A stretch of DNA of 64,000 nucleotides from Larus michahellis (taxonomy: Eukaryota; Chordata; Aves; Charadriiformes; Laridae), in the NCBI RefSeq assembly GCF_964199755.1, contig NC_133897.1, positions 15,650,992-15,714,991 of the forward strand, written 5' to 3'. This document shows positions 37,701 through 51,069 of the stretch, piece after piece. Both the position numbers and the translations under genes were made by a program. Each line of letters starts with the position of its first letter. Position 1 is the first letter of the stretch. The notes under the pieces are model-generated. The model ran no database searches. It was given only the letters and a program-made list of their open reading frames with translations, and was not told the origin of the DNA.

Positions 37701-40700
37701 TTGTCAATAGGCTTCAAATTTTTACGGAAGAGTCAAAAGACCCATTGATACATTTTTAGGGGCCTACCTACTGAAAAGGATTGAAACCACAAAACACAAG
37801 TTACCCTTAAGAAAGGTAAATGAACTGTGGGTATCACACTATCAAGCACAGATGGTCCACAAAGAGGAACGCCCAAGCAAGATGAAACAGTTACAACCTA
37901 AAATTAATCTTTCTGTAGTTAAGCTCATGTAATTTTGTGGTCATTGAATTACAGAATAGAAAGAAATGAGGAAAACGCCTGGGGACAAAGCACGATTTTG
38001 GTGATAAGCGATTTGGGAATAATAAAAAAAAAAAGAAAAAAGTTTAGTGTGCCCACCTAAATATAGGCTGTGAAAATTAAATTTATTGCCTATTACATAC
38101 ATTTTGACAAAGTTAAAAGTACATACACATAATTAACTGTCTTGGAGGTTTTATTTAAGTGACAATAATGAGACCTGCTATTTTGTAGCTTTCTTTTTAA
38201 GTTGTATCAGCATGTCTGTACTTGAAAAATGGTAACAGTTTAGCTGAAAAATCTTGCTATGATTGGCCAACTTTTTATAAGCTGCAATCTGATATCCAGT
38301 TTGAACACCTAGATAAATATTAACCACCCAGGCAGCAAATCAATATCGTTTGGGGTTTGGGTTTTTTTTTCACTCTGTGACTAGTCTGCCACAGGTAAGT
38401 CACTCGACCCTTCTTGCCCTCTCTAAAATATACCTTCTCTCAACAGTTCACAAAACAAAGACTTTATACGGTGACCTGGCAATTCCTCCAAGGCGCAGAG
38501 CTACGTGGCACACACGAACATCCATCTCCCAGCCGCTGTGAAAGAGCAGAACGGTTTTTCTTTCACAGAGCAAACCATCATTACTCAATTTTATTTTTAC
38601 AAGGCTGCAATACCATTGCAACTGCCTCTCTCCCCTCCTGCCCAGCAGGCTGCCATTTATCTCTGCTTTGCTGAAAATGAACTTTTCCATTTCCACCTTC
38701 CCCGTGTCGCCTCGATACTCTCGGCTGCCCCCGGCTCTGAGCTCACTCGCAGGCAGCGGTTGTGGTGGGCGGTCGTATGATTTCAAGCTCCTCAAGCTGG
38801 AAAACTTTGCCAGAGTGAATCACTTTACTTTCTTATTACTGCAGTTAGAAGCAAGCCGAAACTTGCCATTCGCAAGTTAACTTTCATTTTATTCCCCGCA
38901 TTGTTTCTTTGCCCTTGGCTTCCAGAGCTGAGGTGGTTTTTTTTTTTTCTCTTCTGCCAGCTCCACTTGAATCCAAAAACAGGCTGAGTGAAGTAGTTAC
39001 TCGTCTTTTAAACTAACCTGAAAGCTGCCTGAATTCAGGCTACTGCTTAGGATATTTACTATTCGCACAGTTATCTACATTTTAAACTTGCTGGACTCTT
39101 CTAGTTGACATGAACAGTCAAGTTCAGTGCTGTGGGTTATTCCATGGTCTGATGAGAAACTGGTGATGAAATCAGGTGTGTCTGTGGCACACTCCTGTTT
39201 ATTTATAATCAAAGCCTTGTTTTCCATTAGTATAGGGTAGATCTTAAGCAGCAGCAGTTTCTCAGATCTAAATCCTATTTCAGGCTCACTCAAGCCTATT
39301 TGTGAGGCTTTTTCTCAGGACCATATATTTTTATGGTCCTCTCTCATCTTCATGAACTTCCCATCCCTCTGTTAGACATATCCACCATTGCAAAATAATA
39401 CTAAGGAAACTAACCCTTTTACACGGGTCTCTGTTTTGGGTGGTGACATACATAATGGAAGCTGCTGGTCACAAAGTGGAGTTGCAGCTCCTCTTCATAT
39501 TCAGCCCGCTTGACTACAGATGTTAACATGGTCAGATGGGAAATCATTGCAGTGCCAGGGAGAGGTGGGAGCAGGCAGGTAGGGGCGACAAGGGGAGTCA
39601 AAATCTGTGTCCATGTTGCTTTTGGCAGAAGAGTTTTGGCCATAGAGGCAAACGTTAAGAGGAAGAAGAAAACTGGCCCTACCAGCCTCAGGGATCGCTG
39701 CTGTTCTCTGGATTGCAGGAGAAGAGGAGATACTTGAGATGATAGATTGGGATTTTGGGCAGGGAGGTGTTCTGTGGTATTTTCTCAAGGAGAGCTGTGC
39801 TTTACCAGGTCTCTTTCATCATCAGGTGAGAATAAAACAGGGAAAAGCATCTATAAAATGACTGTTGAGAAAGTCCGCGCTGGTGGAAGTTGGAAGCGTG
39901 GATGGGATTAGTCAGCTCCAGGAACAAAATGCTGGAGTCCAGAGGAACATCTGCCCCCAGGGAGGGCAGGACCGCCTGGATCTGTTAGTTACTCCTCGGT
40001 AGGCAGTGTAATCCTCAGAGCAGATATTCAAATATTAATATGAGCCTGAGCCTCATGACTTGGTGACGGTGAGCCAAATCTTCCTGCAGTGCGAAGGCAG
40101 ATCAGGCTCATGATGGATCCATTCCCTTCCACCACAGGCACCAAAGCTCAGCTGGAGCTGTTGTATTACTGTACAAGCTCTCTCACAGGTCAAGGGTGTT
40201 GGACTTGAAGGCTTTGTCCTGGGCATACCTTTACTGAAAATGACCACCAACATTGTCTGCTATGACTGATGAAACTAGTATCTCTGAAATGTCTTATATT
40301 TCAATAAGAAAATCTTTGACTGGCAGTCCCAAATAGAGCCAATGGCTGGGTGGTGTTGTTTGGCCAGTGGAAGCTACAGACCACAATAACAATATATTCT
40401 CCTTCTGCCCTTAAATAAAGTCCACAGAGTTCAACAAAATAAAAGTATATTGCATTTCATGTATTTGTTTTAGGATTTCACTACAATTGTTAAAATACTG
40501 TGGGGCAAGCCAAGAAATAAATAGGGTTTTAAATAACTATCATGTCTCTGGTTAGTAAGATAACACAACATGCATTTTTTCCTAACCATTTCCAGAGTCC
40601 ATAAATACTAAAAAATGTGTATTTGTCTCCAAGGAAGTACAGCACAGGACTGTTCGGAGCTGTGTGTGTTTGTGCAGTGCACTCCAATAACAAATTAATG

Positions 40701-43009
40701 GCTTCCCTGGTTTGATGCATAAGAAAGCTTGTTAAATTGCTTAGTTGCGGTACCAAAGATATATTGAATCATTTTGCATACACGGAAGTGCTGACTCCAC
40801 AGCAGAATAGGCAGACACCAGCAAAATGACGCTCTTAATCCTTCTGCCTATACAGTACCTGCTCTGTGAAGAGAAAACTTTGCCTAGTCATTAGTGCTGC
40901 AAAACAAGTGCGTTAACGATTATTAAATCAAAACTCCCCAGTCAAACCAGCGATGGTGTTTTACACTGAGTTAGCGTAAGTATAAAGCACTACACAAGTG
41001 AAATCTAGAGCAACATCTTCCATGTCTGATAAGTCTGGCACCTTTCACCACCACTAAAATTACCTCCAGCCTCCCACGCACTAAGACGGTGCTTTACAAT
41101 TAGTTCCACTAGCACCGGTGAGAAAAGTCTCCTGGTGATGCTGACACCTGCAGCCGAGTTTATCCCTCAGTATCTGCAGAGACCAGGGTCAAATCCTGCC
41201 TGCTCCCACCTGCGCAGCCTCAGGGAACCCTCACTCAGCCCCTGCCTTTGGATATTTGGTTTCATGTCCCTTCTGTGGGGACCGTGATTAAAGGGGAGCT
41301 TTACCTTTTCTTTAGGCTGAAGAAATCTGAGACCAAGGGGGACTGTGGCTTGCTGCGGGGATGGTTATTTCTCAGCTCTGGCTATTAGTTGCAAGAAATG
41401 TTTTGAGAGGAGAAAACTGCCAAAGGAGAAAAAGGCTGTGTTAAAGAAGATGAACAGAAAGAGAAACTGGGGTAGGGATGGGAAAACAGAGAGGCAACGT
41501 TAGCGAAAAGAAGCTCCTTCAAGGGCTTTATGTACACAGCGCGCACATCCCTCGCTTGGGCATGTGTTTGTGTTTGCATGAGGGATGAAAAGATTTTTTT
41601 AGTAAGCAGCTGTGAATTATTGAACATATCATGGATCAGTATACGCAAAGAGGAAATGCAAAAATAGAAAAAGAAAGGAATATCAATATTACATAAGTGA
41701 TTCAGAAAATCTCTAAAAAAAGTCAAAGGGAATAGATGAAGTTAAAACCTGATGAAACAGAGAAACGTGCAACTAGAAAAGTTAGAAAAAGTCATCATAT
41801 CCTAAAAGCTTGAGACATTAAAAAAGGCCAGAAAGTATATTCATTGTATAATAATTAAGAATGAAAGAAGATGCTATGAATATGAAGCTGTCCTGTAAAG
41901 ATGGGCGGAATATATAAAATATTTTTATGATGAACTGCAGGAATCCAAGTTTGCAGTCACCACAAGAGAAGAACAAATTCAGATAATTGCTCTGTGCAAA
42001 ACGAAGTGTCTGGAAGTACAGAAGAAGGAAGAAGAAGGCTGAAAAAAACCCCTTAACTATGTACGTTAGTAGAAAAGTCTGAACGAAGATGGAGAGGATG
42101 AGATCAAACTGAAATTTCTCAGAAAAAAAAATATCACTCCCTGCACACAGCTTTCTGGTGATGCTGTTTATTTACTAGGCTGCCAAAAATGATACTGGCC
42201 AAGCAGTGGGCCTTGTGGCAGACATATAAATCAAAGCAAATATTAGGAGGTTAAGTACTGACATAAATCACATAATGTATGAACAGTCACATTGGCTATC
42301 TTACACTTACTATTTCGCCTGTGCACACATAAAGGCATTCAAGTTAAACAGTTTGCTGTGAATTTTAAAGCTTATGTGACTGAGGTAAGTGTATTCAGTT
42401 GGGGTTTTTGTTGCTGTTGTTTAAAAAATATCAAATTATATGGTAAATCTGTATTATAAACTTTTTTCAATTTTTTTGACACCTCCTAGGTGCTCCAAGC
42501 ACAGGTAAAGATCTCAGTGTGTGAAAACCTGCAGAGATAGTTCCTTTGTTGAATGAATACACTGTAAAAAAACTTAAGCCACTTACAGAATGTTGATAAT
42601 AGGAAAAAAAAAGATAAGAAAGTATCCACATGCTTTGCTTGCAGTTATTCACTCAGCAAAAAATAAAGCAAACCCCAGAGAACAGGCGAAGGTAGAGGTC
42701 AAGAACACACTAACAAAATATGCTAAAAATTCCTACTAGATCTAAACCAGGCTGAGGTCTATAGCTGGTAAGTGGTGAGTATTTAGTGTTTCAGAAAATG
42801 TGGGTAGATAAATTGGATAGAAGACTCTCAAGCGTTGCTAACACGTTCTCTTTTGCCTGAACCACACCGTTCAAAGCTGTGTGAAAAGCTCCAGCCCGAA
42901 CAGAGCACCTGTGCGCGTAAAGGCTCCCTGCACCGCTGAAATGAGCAGGGATAAATATCAACGCTATTAATCTTGGAAGACAAAAGCTGTCAGCCCTCAC
43001 AGATAGGAG
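34723..43009. other. Intergenic DNA, no gene seen
   Basis: Unique-looking DNA 5' of the tRNA gene. It has the 14-bp tandem repeat at 35672, and purine- and A-rich DNA between about 41390 and 42130. A 47-codon stop-free stretch there (41897-42037) has a weak look of a retroelement relic. No gene is supported. Confidence 0.55.
35672..35704 (+). repeat. 14-bp tandem repeat, 2.4 copies
   Basis: The unit AGGCAGGTTAGTTT is repeated twice exactly and followed by AGGCA. It is a small, recent-looking minisatellite. Confidence 0.85.
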
Positions 43010-43315
43010 GGTGACTCACGAAACAGGCAGCCCAACGCCATAACCGGCGACCGCTGCCTGTCCCGCCGCGGACAAGGACGACTCAGCAACGCGAAAGGCA
43101 GCTCTTGAGCTGCTACAGTTTATCGGCCGGCATTTTAAAGTACGTTGGCCATTTCGGGTTCCCTTTGGACACCATGATTCAAACCGCAGTGATTCAGAGT
43201 GTGTCATCTGGCCGTTTGCAACATGAGGTCAGCAACCTCCCGGAGCGAGGTGGAGAAAAGCCCCGGGCGGGATAAACGGTTTCTCTCCAGCTTCAAGGTA
43301 CCGGTGTCCGTCGCA
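43010..43315. promoter_or_regulatory. Isolated CpG-rich patch upstream of PARD3
   Basis: Roughly 20 or more CpG dinucleotides fall within about 300 bases at near 54% GC, in a region otherwise poor in CpG. By hand estimate the observed/expected CpG ratio is near 1. A TGACTCA AP-1 site lies at 43012-43018. It contains no long ORF and no repeat I recognise. It lies about 8 kb from the PARD3 island and could be a promoter of a non-coding RNA or an enhancer. Confidence 0.5.
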
Positions 43316-46300
43316 GCTGTGCTTTGCAACAGTAAGAGCTGGAAAACATGGACTCCAGCCACATCTCCGCTCAGTAATTTTAGACTTTAAAATCTATTTC
43401 AGGTGGGAAAAGTATAGAGAAAAGCAGCATTCAGTGTGCTCTCATTTCAAGCTGTGAGCTGGAGAAGGTATTGGGTTCTCTAAGAAAAAAAAAATCGGAA
43501 ATCTTCAGCAGCATATTGATAAATCTCTCAAGGAAGAAAACACATTTGCAAAATCATGTGTCAAATGAATCACCTCTATCTACTACGTTATCAGTGTAAC
43601 AAGTTAAGAAGAAATTGTTTTCCCTTATAGAAAATAGTTGTTTGACCCTGGTAGATTTTAATTATTGAACTCTTGCAACGGCCTATTTTTAATTAAAGTT
43701 TTTGTTGGCTTCCCTGGATTTCAGGTGAGGTTGTGCATTTGTAATTTCTGTGGTGTGGGAAAGACAGCCAATTTTTCATTCCTTGAAATCAGTTATAGTT
43801 TCTTTGGCTATAATACAGGTGTATACCAATATTCCATGTTTTATTTCCACTGTCTTTCTGTGGTAAACAATACCCTGTGCTAGCGATTCACTGCACTTGA
43901 ACTCATCAACTTGATATAATTTAAGTTCTGATAACTTATTAGTAAGAAGTTTTGTTTGTGTTTTTCTTTTTTTTTTCCTAAAAGAAAAAATAAACCATAA
44001 AAGACATTACTAAGACATATCAAACACACACTTACCTCTGTATAAGAGAATAGCTATTAAACCCAAGATAAACTGAAATGCTAGAACAGATGTCATGATG
44101 GATGTAACTGCATTCTCAGATGGATTAGTGTGGAGCCACAGTGTGAACTTCTGGCACATTAGAAGGCTCCTGAGTTTGTAATCCCCGGCAGCAGGAAGAT
44201 CGGTAAAGCTAATCTTGTCCGTCTGATCTATCCGTTTTGGTTTGGATGCGTGAGTTATCTGCTCTAAATCCTGCTCTCAAATCTAAACACACATCCCCTG
44301 CTGAAGGCAGCAAGACCTGTGCTCAGGTATGGTCCTGAAGAAGACCATCCTGTAATTTTAATGGGTGAGAAATCCTGTTTTTTAAATACGCTGCCGTTTC
44401 CTTGAGTTCTGGAACGTCAGTTGCTGAAGGGCCTGTGCAGAGGATGGCTTTTTGCTCAGTGAAACAAGATGAGACCTGAGTGAAGGCTTTTTTTGGCATT
44501 GAACAGTGGCTCTCAAGCTGCTCTGCTGCCGCTCTCCACCGAGACGCTCCTGCAGCTGTAGTCCATGCCTTAGCGTAGTCAACAACAGATTAAAAACCAC
44601 AAGGTGATCTTACAAAATGATTTTGTTGCCACCGATATCAGCTCTTCTTGCCTGTTGCAGCGCAATGGACTCGATGTCTTACCTATGCCAAGGCTAGTTA
44701 GTCAGCTTGCTATCGGAGAAGACAACTTGGTTTCAATTACAGATTTGAAATCTTTGCAGGCCAATTTAAGCTGTTTGGTTTCTTCTGTGAAGAATTAAAA
44801 CATCCTTATGGTGTAAAACACTGGGCTGAATTTTGGAAAACTTACTCATTTACTGTCATCATCTTTGCAGTCTTGAATAAAATAGATTACTGGCAGTATG
44901 TGACAATCTGTCATGTATTTTACCTCATGGGGATTCTCCTATTTCATTTGAGTCTTCTTTTTACTGATTTCAGCAGCTGCAAATACTTTTAAGGAAGGCA
45001 AGAGGAAGGGAAGGCAATAAAAGGATGTGAGATGAAAAAAGAAGTGGGATAAGGTATGGAAAAGAGGATAAAGTAGAGAAAGAGGAGGAGAAGAAAGGAG
45101 ATTTTGAGGTTCGTGAAAGGAACACGGAAGAAAGCAAAGAGTGAAACAGATCATGTGCCACTTCTCTGATTCTTTTTTTCTTATTTTGTCTTCTCTGAGT
45201 AAGCCAGGAATGATCTTAAAAGCAGTGTCCAAAATTCAGCTGTCTGGTTTTGCCCCATTTCTCTCTATAGGGAGCTGCAGGTGCTCAGAAGTACTCAAGT
45301 CTGGCCATACTGCGCATCTGGAATTTTTTGGAACTTGTCAGAGAGTAGTTTTGCAGTGGCAGTGAAGGTGACCGTGTGTATCCTGGTCACAAGGAATCCT
45401 GTAATTCATTCCCTGCCAGTCCTTCATGCTTTGATACTTGCCTGCTGGCCTGTGCCCTAGGAAATGCATTCTGCAGGTGCTACGGGACTTTGCTCAGGAG
45501 CAAATATTTATACAGGAGTGATAGATAGCATGTGTTTTCAGCATGAGTAGCAGGAGTGCATTTAACTCCATGTGTAATAGGGATGAACGTGTTCCAAGTG
45601 CTTGTCTGTATTTATGTCCCTCTAAATTCCTGTGCAAATTAGAAAGTCTCTGCTGCAACATCCTTATCCTATGTAATCCTTCCTGTTACCATCGACACAG
45701 GGAGAAGCTGAGGAAAGGATGTACTTCCCTTCATGCTTTATCAGTATTTTCCTGCAGTCATCAAGTAGCTTGTTATCAAAAGCCACGTCACTGTCCCATT
45801 CCCTTTCAGTCCAACAAGGACAAGAACAGAGTAAGAAATTAAACGGGGATCCCTGAAGAGGAACACCAGCTGAGAAACATATTCTTAATATGTTTATAAA
45901 CCACATGAATGATTTGTATGGTGGAATATATGTACTATCATGTTTCGATAGGCCTTTTGGCTAACATACCCCGTGGGTGTTCCTCTTCATGCCACAGGAA
46001 GGTATTTTTTCAGGAATGTTCACCAATAGATAAAACCTGATTGTGGCAAATAATTTGGCATATCTTCTCTTCAGCAAATGGGTTCCTCTGACAGCATCTG
46101 AATTAGTTCCAGCTCTGGCAAGTACTTGACAAAGTGAGCCCAGTACTGTAGCTCTATGTTGATATTGTTTGATCATTATTTGAGTAGGGTAGATAAGGCC
46201 CTAAGGGCCTGATCCAAAGCCCACAGAAGTCACTGAAAAGGCTCCACAAGCCTTTTTAGTCGCTGGAATCCTCTATTCTGTGTTTCAGAGTTTGGAAACC

Positions 46301-49300
46301 TGTGCCACGAACTTCATCAATAACTGAAAGGCTGGAAGAAAAGCAAAGAGCAAACTTCTGGACAGGCAGAAAGAAGGGAAGGAGAATGAAAATATCCAAT
46401 AAATTCTCAGCAGAGACAAAATATCTCCATGTAGCTTTTGTAGATGAAGATTGAAAAGATAGGTAACCTCTGGTATTTTTAGGAAAGCACCAAGTGCCTA
46501 AAAGCCTTAAGACAAACTTAAAATGAACATCCTAGGGTCTTAAAATCGTTTACTCTACAAATACCCTGTAGTTCAGTCTTCTGTAAATTAACCACATTCA
46601 CCTTGATTTCCTGTGGTGGTCATAAATCCCTCGAGTTCTACTATTTTTAAGAGCTTTATTTTTACAGTTTTTAATGACAATTGCTGGTAAGTGAAAAGTT
46701 GCTAAAAGCTTAATTTTACTAATGATAAGTTTATGTGTTTGTGTTCAATATTATAGGGAGAGACAGCAATGATCCCTCTACTTAGTTTATCTGGTACTTT
46801 GCATGCTGAAAAATACTGGAATTATTTTTTAATTTGGTAGTTGTTGTTGGGAAAATCTGATGATTGAATGTCTGGAGTTGCCCTCTGAAATTGGTCCAGG
46901 ATAAAATTCCAAATCTGTAAAAGTTCTTTCTCTTTGTCCTGTGAAATTCCACTGGGATTTTCTGGTCTCAGCTGCTGACATTCACTATGCCCCTTCTTCC
47001 TTTTGCTTTCCTCTGGAAAAACGTTGTCAGCTTGCCGAAACTATGACTGGTGGTGGACTTTGGGGATAACCGGGCTCACATCCCCAAAGCAAAGGCAGCG
47101 GTCACACTGGCGTGGCTGGAGTCTGCAGAGCAGCTTCAGTGGAAGGGCATGGGAGAAGATCGTGCCTCCCAGCACAGTCCCTGCGGTGGCTCTCGGTCAC
47201 TGCGGGCACAGAGCTACAGATTCCCAATGACCCTGAGGGCAAATAAAGAACGGCCAACTCCAACGCCTGACTTGGATACACATTTTGCAATACTGTGACA
47301 TTCAGAACTTTACCTATGTCATTATGTGAATATAATTCAATTCATCCCATAGCATAAATACAGTACGTCATATGAGAGCTCTGTAAAGCTATTTGCGTAC
47401 GTGTTTTCCTTACGGCAGTTCAGAGCTCTGGGTATAGGTTCGTAGCACCCTTTAGCATACATGAAGACTGTTCAGGTATCTCCTGGCAATGTCCCCTTCT
47501 GTGCTCTGGACACCCTCATTATCTTCACTCCTTCTGTGCAGGTCATGTTTTTTGCTTTTTAGACCTCTAATGATTCTGCTTCCTATCCTGTGGATTGTCT
47601 CCAAGTGCCCACACCTAAAAGTGCCTCGATATTCCTGCTCAGGCCTTCCCAGTTCTCAGCACAATGAAGCCATTATTTGATATACCTTAGAAAATGCGCT
47701 CCCATTTAAACAGTTTGATGATGGCTGTAAACCACCAGAGAATCATTAAGAAAACTATTAAAAATACTTGAATATAATTCTTTTAAAAAGCAGCATAAGA
47801 CCAGTAGAGATACAGACAAAAAAGTAATAAGTTCTTCTAACTCATTCTTTAACCCTAACCACCTTTTCACTACCTGAAGTTGCTTGAGGCACGGGTTGGA
47901 GGCCCTGGAAAGGACAACAGTCTTGTGGCTTTTCCTCAAAATTGCAGATTCTTCTTTGCTACGATCTCTTCTTTCTATTATACCTCAAAGAAAGTTCTTC
48001 TTGTCTTCTCAGACTTCGTGCGCCCGTGTCTCCTAAGTCTGACATTAACACCTGAGTGATCCTGTAATTACTTTTTAATGATTTGAGGACTTTCCATTCC
48101 CCAAATCCCAGCCTCTTTCAGAAGTTGTAGAAAATAATTTTTTATTCAGCCTCATTTTTTTTCCAGGCCAGAGCTAGCCACAATTACTTAATAAGCTTTA
48201 ATGATTGTCTCATTCATAAAACAAGATGTTAGGAAGCATTGCCTTGCTGCTTTGTGGAAGTACCATCAGTACGTAGGAAAAAATCACAAAATATAACTTT
48301 TTTAAAAAACTTTAATTCTTTGAGGAATACTATTACTCTTCAGTTTGACATCGGTCTTTCCACAGTTCTGAATGAACTCTACCTGGCTTAAGGAAACATC
48401 TATATTTAAACACTGAATCAGCGTTCTCTCCTCGGACCAGGGAACATCCGTATGCCATGAACAGCCTACTAAACCTGACCGCATGCAGAATTATTCCAGA
48501 AAAAATTATTTGATATAAAATATAAAGGCAGGATAAGCTGTGAAATAGTTCTGGCAATCAGCAACGTTCCACTGCCTGAATAGTTTTAACATTCAGATAA
48601 AACTGACTTTTGGTGATCTGCATTGAGCTGCAAGATTCTCACTCCTTGCCCGTTTGCAGTGTCCTCGCAAGGGATTTCGACTTGGTGGCCGTTTTGAACA
48701 GAACTTGAACATTAATCATTAGTAATATTAATCATTAGTAATTGTGAGCTCTGATTCTCTCCATCCCATGTTCCATCTCCTACTTCTTCCTGCCAGACAG
48801 CTAATTGCCTCTTCATGGAAATCTTCCAACAACGTACCGGTTAATAAATGAATTGTCAGGTTCTACGGTATATTAGCCCAGAAAAGCCCGACATCCAGGA
48901 CTATATATATGCCACCCATATTGCAACATGGTGTCCTCTCATTAAGTACATGGAAAGTAGTTGTAATTTTTGTAAACTAGCAACTCTTGCCAATTTTTCT
49001 CCTGATTAGTATAATCCTTTTCTCGTAATCTCTTATAATAATGTTTTATACTTCATTTATCTTACATAATTAGACCTTGGACAATCTCGCAGCCTTGCTA
49101 CTTTTGTTTGTTAAAGCTCATTCTTCCTTCTAAGACATCAACAAACACTGTACTTGGTAAATTGTATTCAAAATGTTTTCAGAATGATGTATGTATCACT
49201 CGTGTGTGTCTAACTGGCAGGAAAGAAACTCAAATCTCAGGGATCCTTGCTCCTGTTAGTACTACCGCTATCCACGTGTGAATCTTTAAGTTCTGGCCTT

Positions 49301-51069
49301 AAATCAGATCCCAGGATAAACTTTTCTTTGTACTTCACTACTGAAGTTTCCCGTTCTACACATTTAATAGAAAAGCTATCAATATTTCTTTCTAAACTGT
49401 TTTATGGTTTTTTTTTTCCAGGAGAACAGCTGGGAAAACTGCCAAGAAACTTGCTAAAGACAGTAAGAGGAGGAATTAAATCGCAGAAAAACATGAAAAA
49501 CCTGTAGCAGTGTCTGAACAGTGAAATAATTACTGTCGACCAGCAACTTTATCTAATAATAAGTTTTATAGCAGTGTGGTGAAGTTCCTGATATGCAACA
49601 TTATGTTTCAGCAGATAAATGCAAATGACAACTGAAGTATAGTGTTGAACATTACAAAGTCTTTGCCACTGTAAAATTGCTTGTTAAAGACAGTCTTGGA
49701 AGAGACTCTATTGACTTCACATTTCTACAGCTGTTTCTGCAAGTTTCTCAGGTGGTGTCTATTAAACCAAGGATTTATACCTCTTTCATCCTCTCAATAT
49801 GTTCCCAGCAGCTCTTATGATCATCTAGAAAGTACAGAAGCAGCAGGTTAATGGAAATTTTCAACATTTTCCAATAATAAATTTGATGATCTATGGCCAC
49901 AAAAACGTGGAGTGTGCTCAGTCATGAGCTGTAAACTGTTTACTCCAGTTTTATTTCATTTCTGCCTTTCTGAACTCCTGCAATCTGCCTTTATTCCCCA
50001 CAAGTGAACACTGGGGATATGACAAAATATTATAACATGGTAGGTGTGCCTGTTCCCTACTTTAACAGGCAGATGTACTGTTTCTCATCTAGAATTCAGA
50101 TCCTCATCTATATTATTAGTTCAGATAAGTCAGGCGGGTAGTGGTAATGAAATGAACATCTAAGCTTAGAACTATCTGTATGTCAACGGATGGACTGCTC
50201 GAGCTTGTGAGTGTCCCAAAGCTTTCCAAAACTGCAATTAATAGAAAAAGTTCTATGGATTTCAGTGAAATGGGACCAGATGTTCATGGGACCAAACTAA
50301 TATAAGCGCACTCCTCCATTTTCTTCACCGGAAACTGCTAACTAGAATGCAGAGGGGTAGGGGATGCCATTCTCACCTTACCCTTGACTTAACTGGGCAA
50401 TAATTTCACCCTTGATGTTTTAAGAAAGTCATTAATTCTTAACTGTGCACCTACTGAACCTCAGATAGCTTTGCCATTTTTACCAGGTTTGAAGTTATTA
50501 AAGTTACTAATACTGTTACTAAGGGAACAAGAGTTGATGTTGTATGCTACAAAGCTTACTTGAACTTCATGTCTCCAGTACTGTGTACAAATGCAGAAAA
50601 AGAAAAAAAGGAAGCTGCTTTTTTGCGCCCTGCCTTCCTGTCCTCCAAACGCTGCCTTCACTTTGCAGTTAATTTGAATTGTTTCACCATTTCTACCCAA
50701 AAGAAATATGTTGTCAGGCCACACTGAACGTTCAGTGAACTGTGCAAACTCCATTGTCTTCAGTGAAACCCATGAAAAAACGTGAGTGCTATCTGTAAAA
50801 CCCTTTTGACTTGTGACAGCTTTGAGCGGAGATTGCTCAACAGTTCCCTCGATGCCGATGTTACTGATGATGCGCCCGCTCTGTGCTGGTTCTAGTGCGT
50901 TACCAGGGACCCAAAGGACCATGAAGACGGTTTCGTCTGCCTGCGATGGCCCTCCCCAAACACCAGGAGAAAGCTTTCTGTTTCTATCAGCGGACATTCC
51001 CTCTGTTTCAACGCCTTGCTTTCCACGTACTCACGCATGTGAGGAAGAACGGCAGCATCTTCCCGTCCA
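43316..51069. other. Upstream flank of PARD3, no gene seen
   Basis: AT-rich DNA leading to the PARD3 island. It contains a purine tract at 44993-45140, two neighbouring inverted repeats at 46196-46256, the TAAT-rich tandem at 48711, a splice-like 41-base bracket at 49422-49462, and a 178-codon minus-strand ATG frame at 50461-50997 running away from the island. None is firm enough to call as a gene. Confidence 0.5.
48711..48742 (+). repeat. 16-bp tandem duplication of TAAT-rich motif
   Basis: The unit ATTAATCATTAGTAAT occurs twice head to tail without mismatch. Each unit holds several TAAT/ATTA homeodomain cores. Confidence 0.85.

Noticed and set aside
44939..45232. 97-codon minus-strand frame rich in Ser, Leu and Phe
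   Set aside because: It is a by-product of the purine-rich plus strand, with biased composition and no domain.
47849..47860. Telomere-like TTAACCCTAACC
   Set aside because: There are only about two units, which is expected by chance, with no longer interstitial array.
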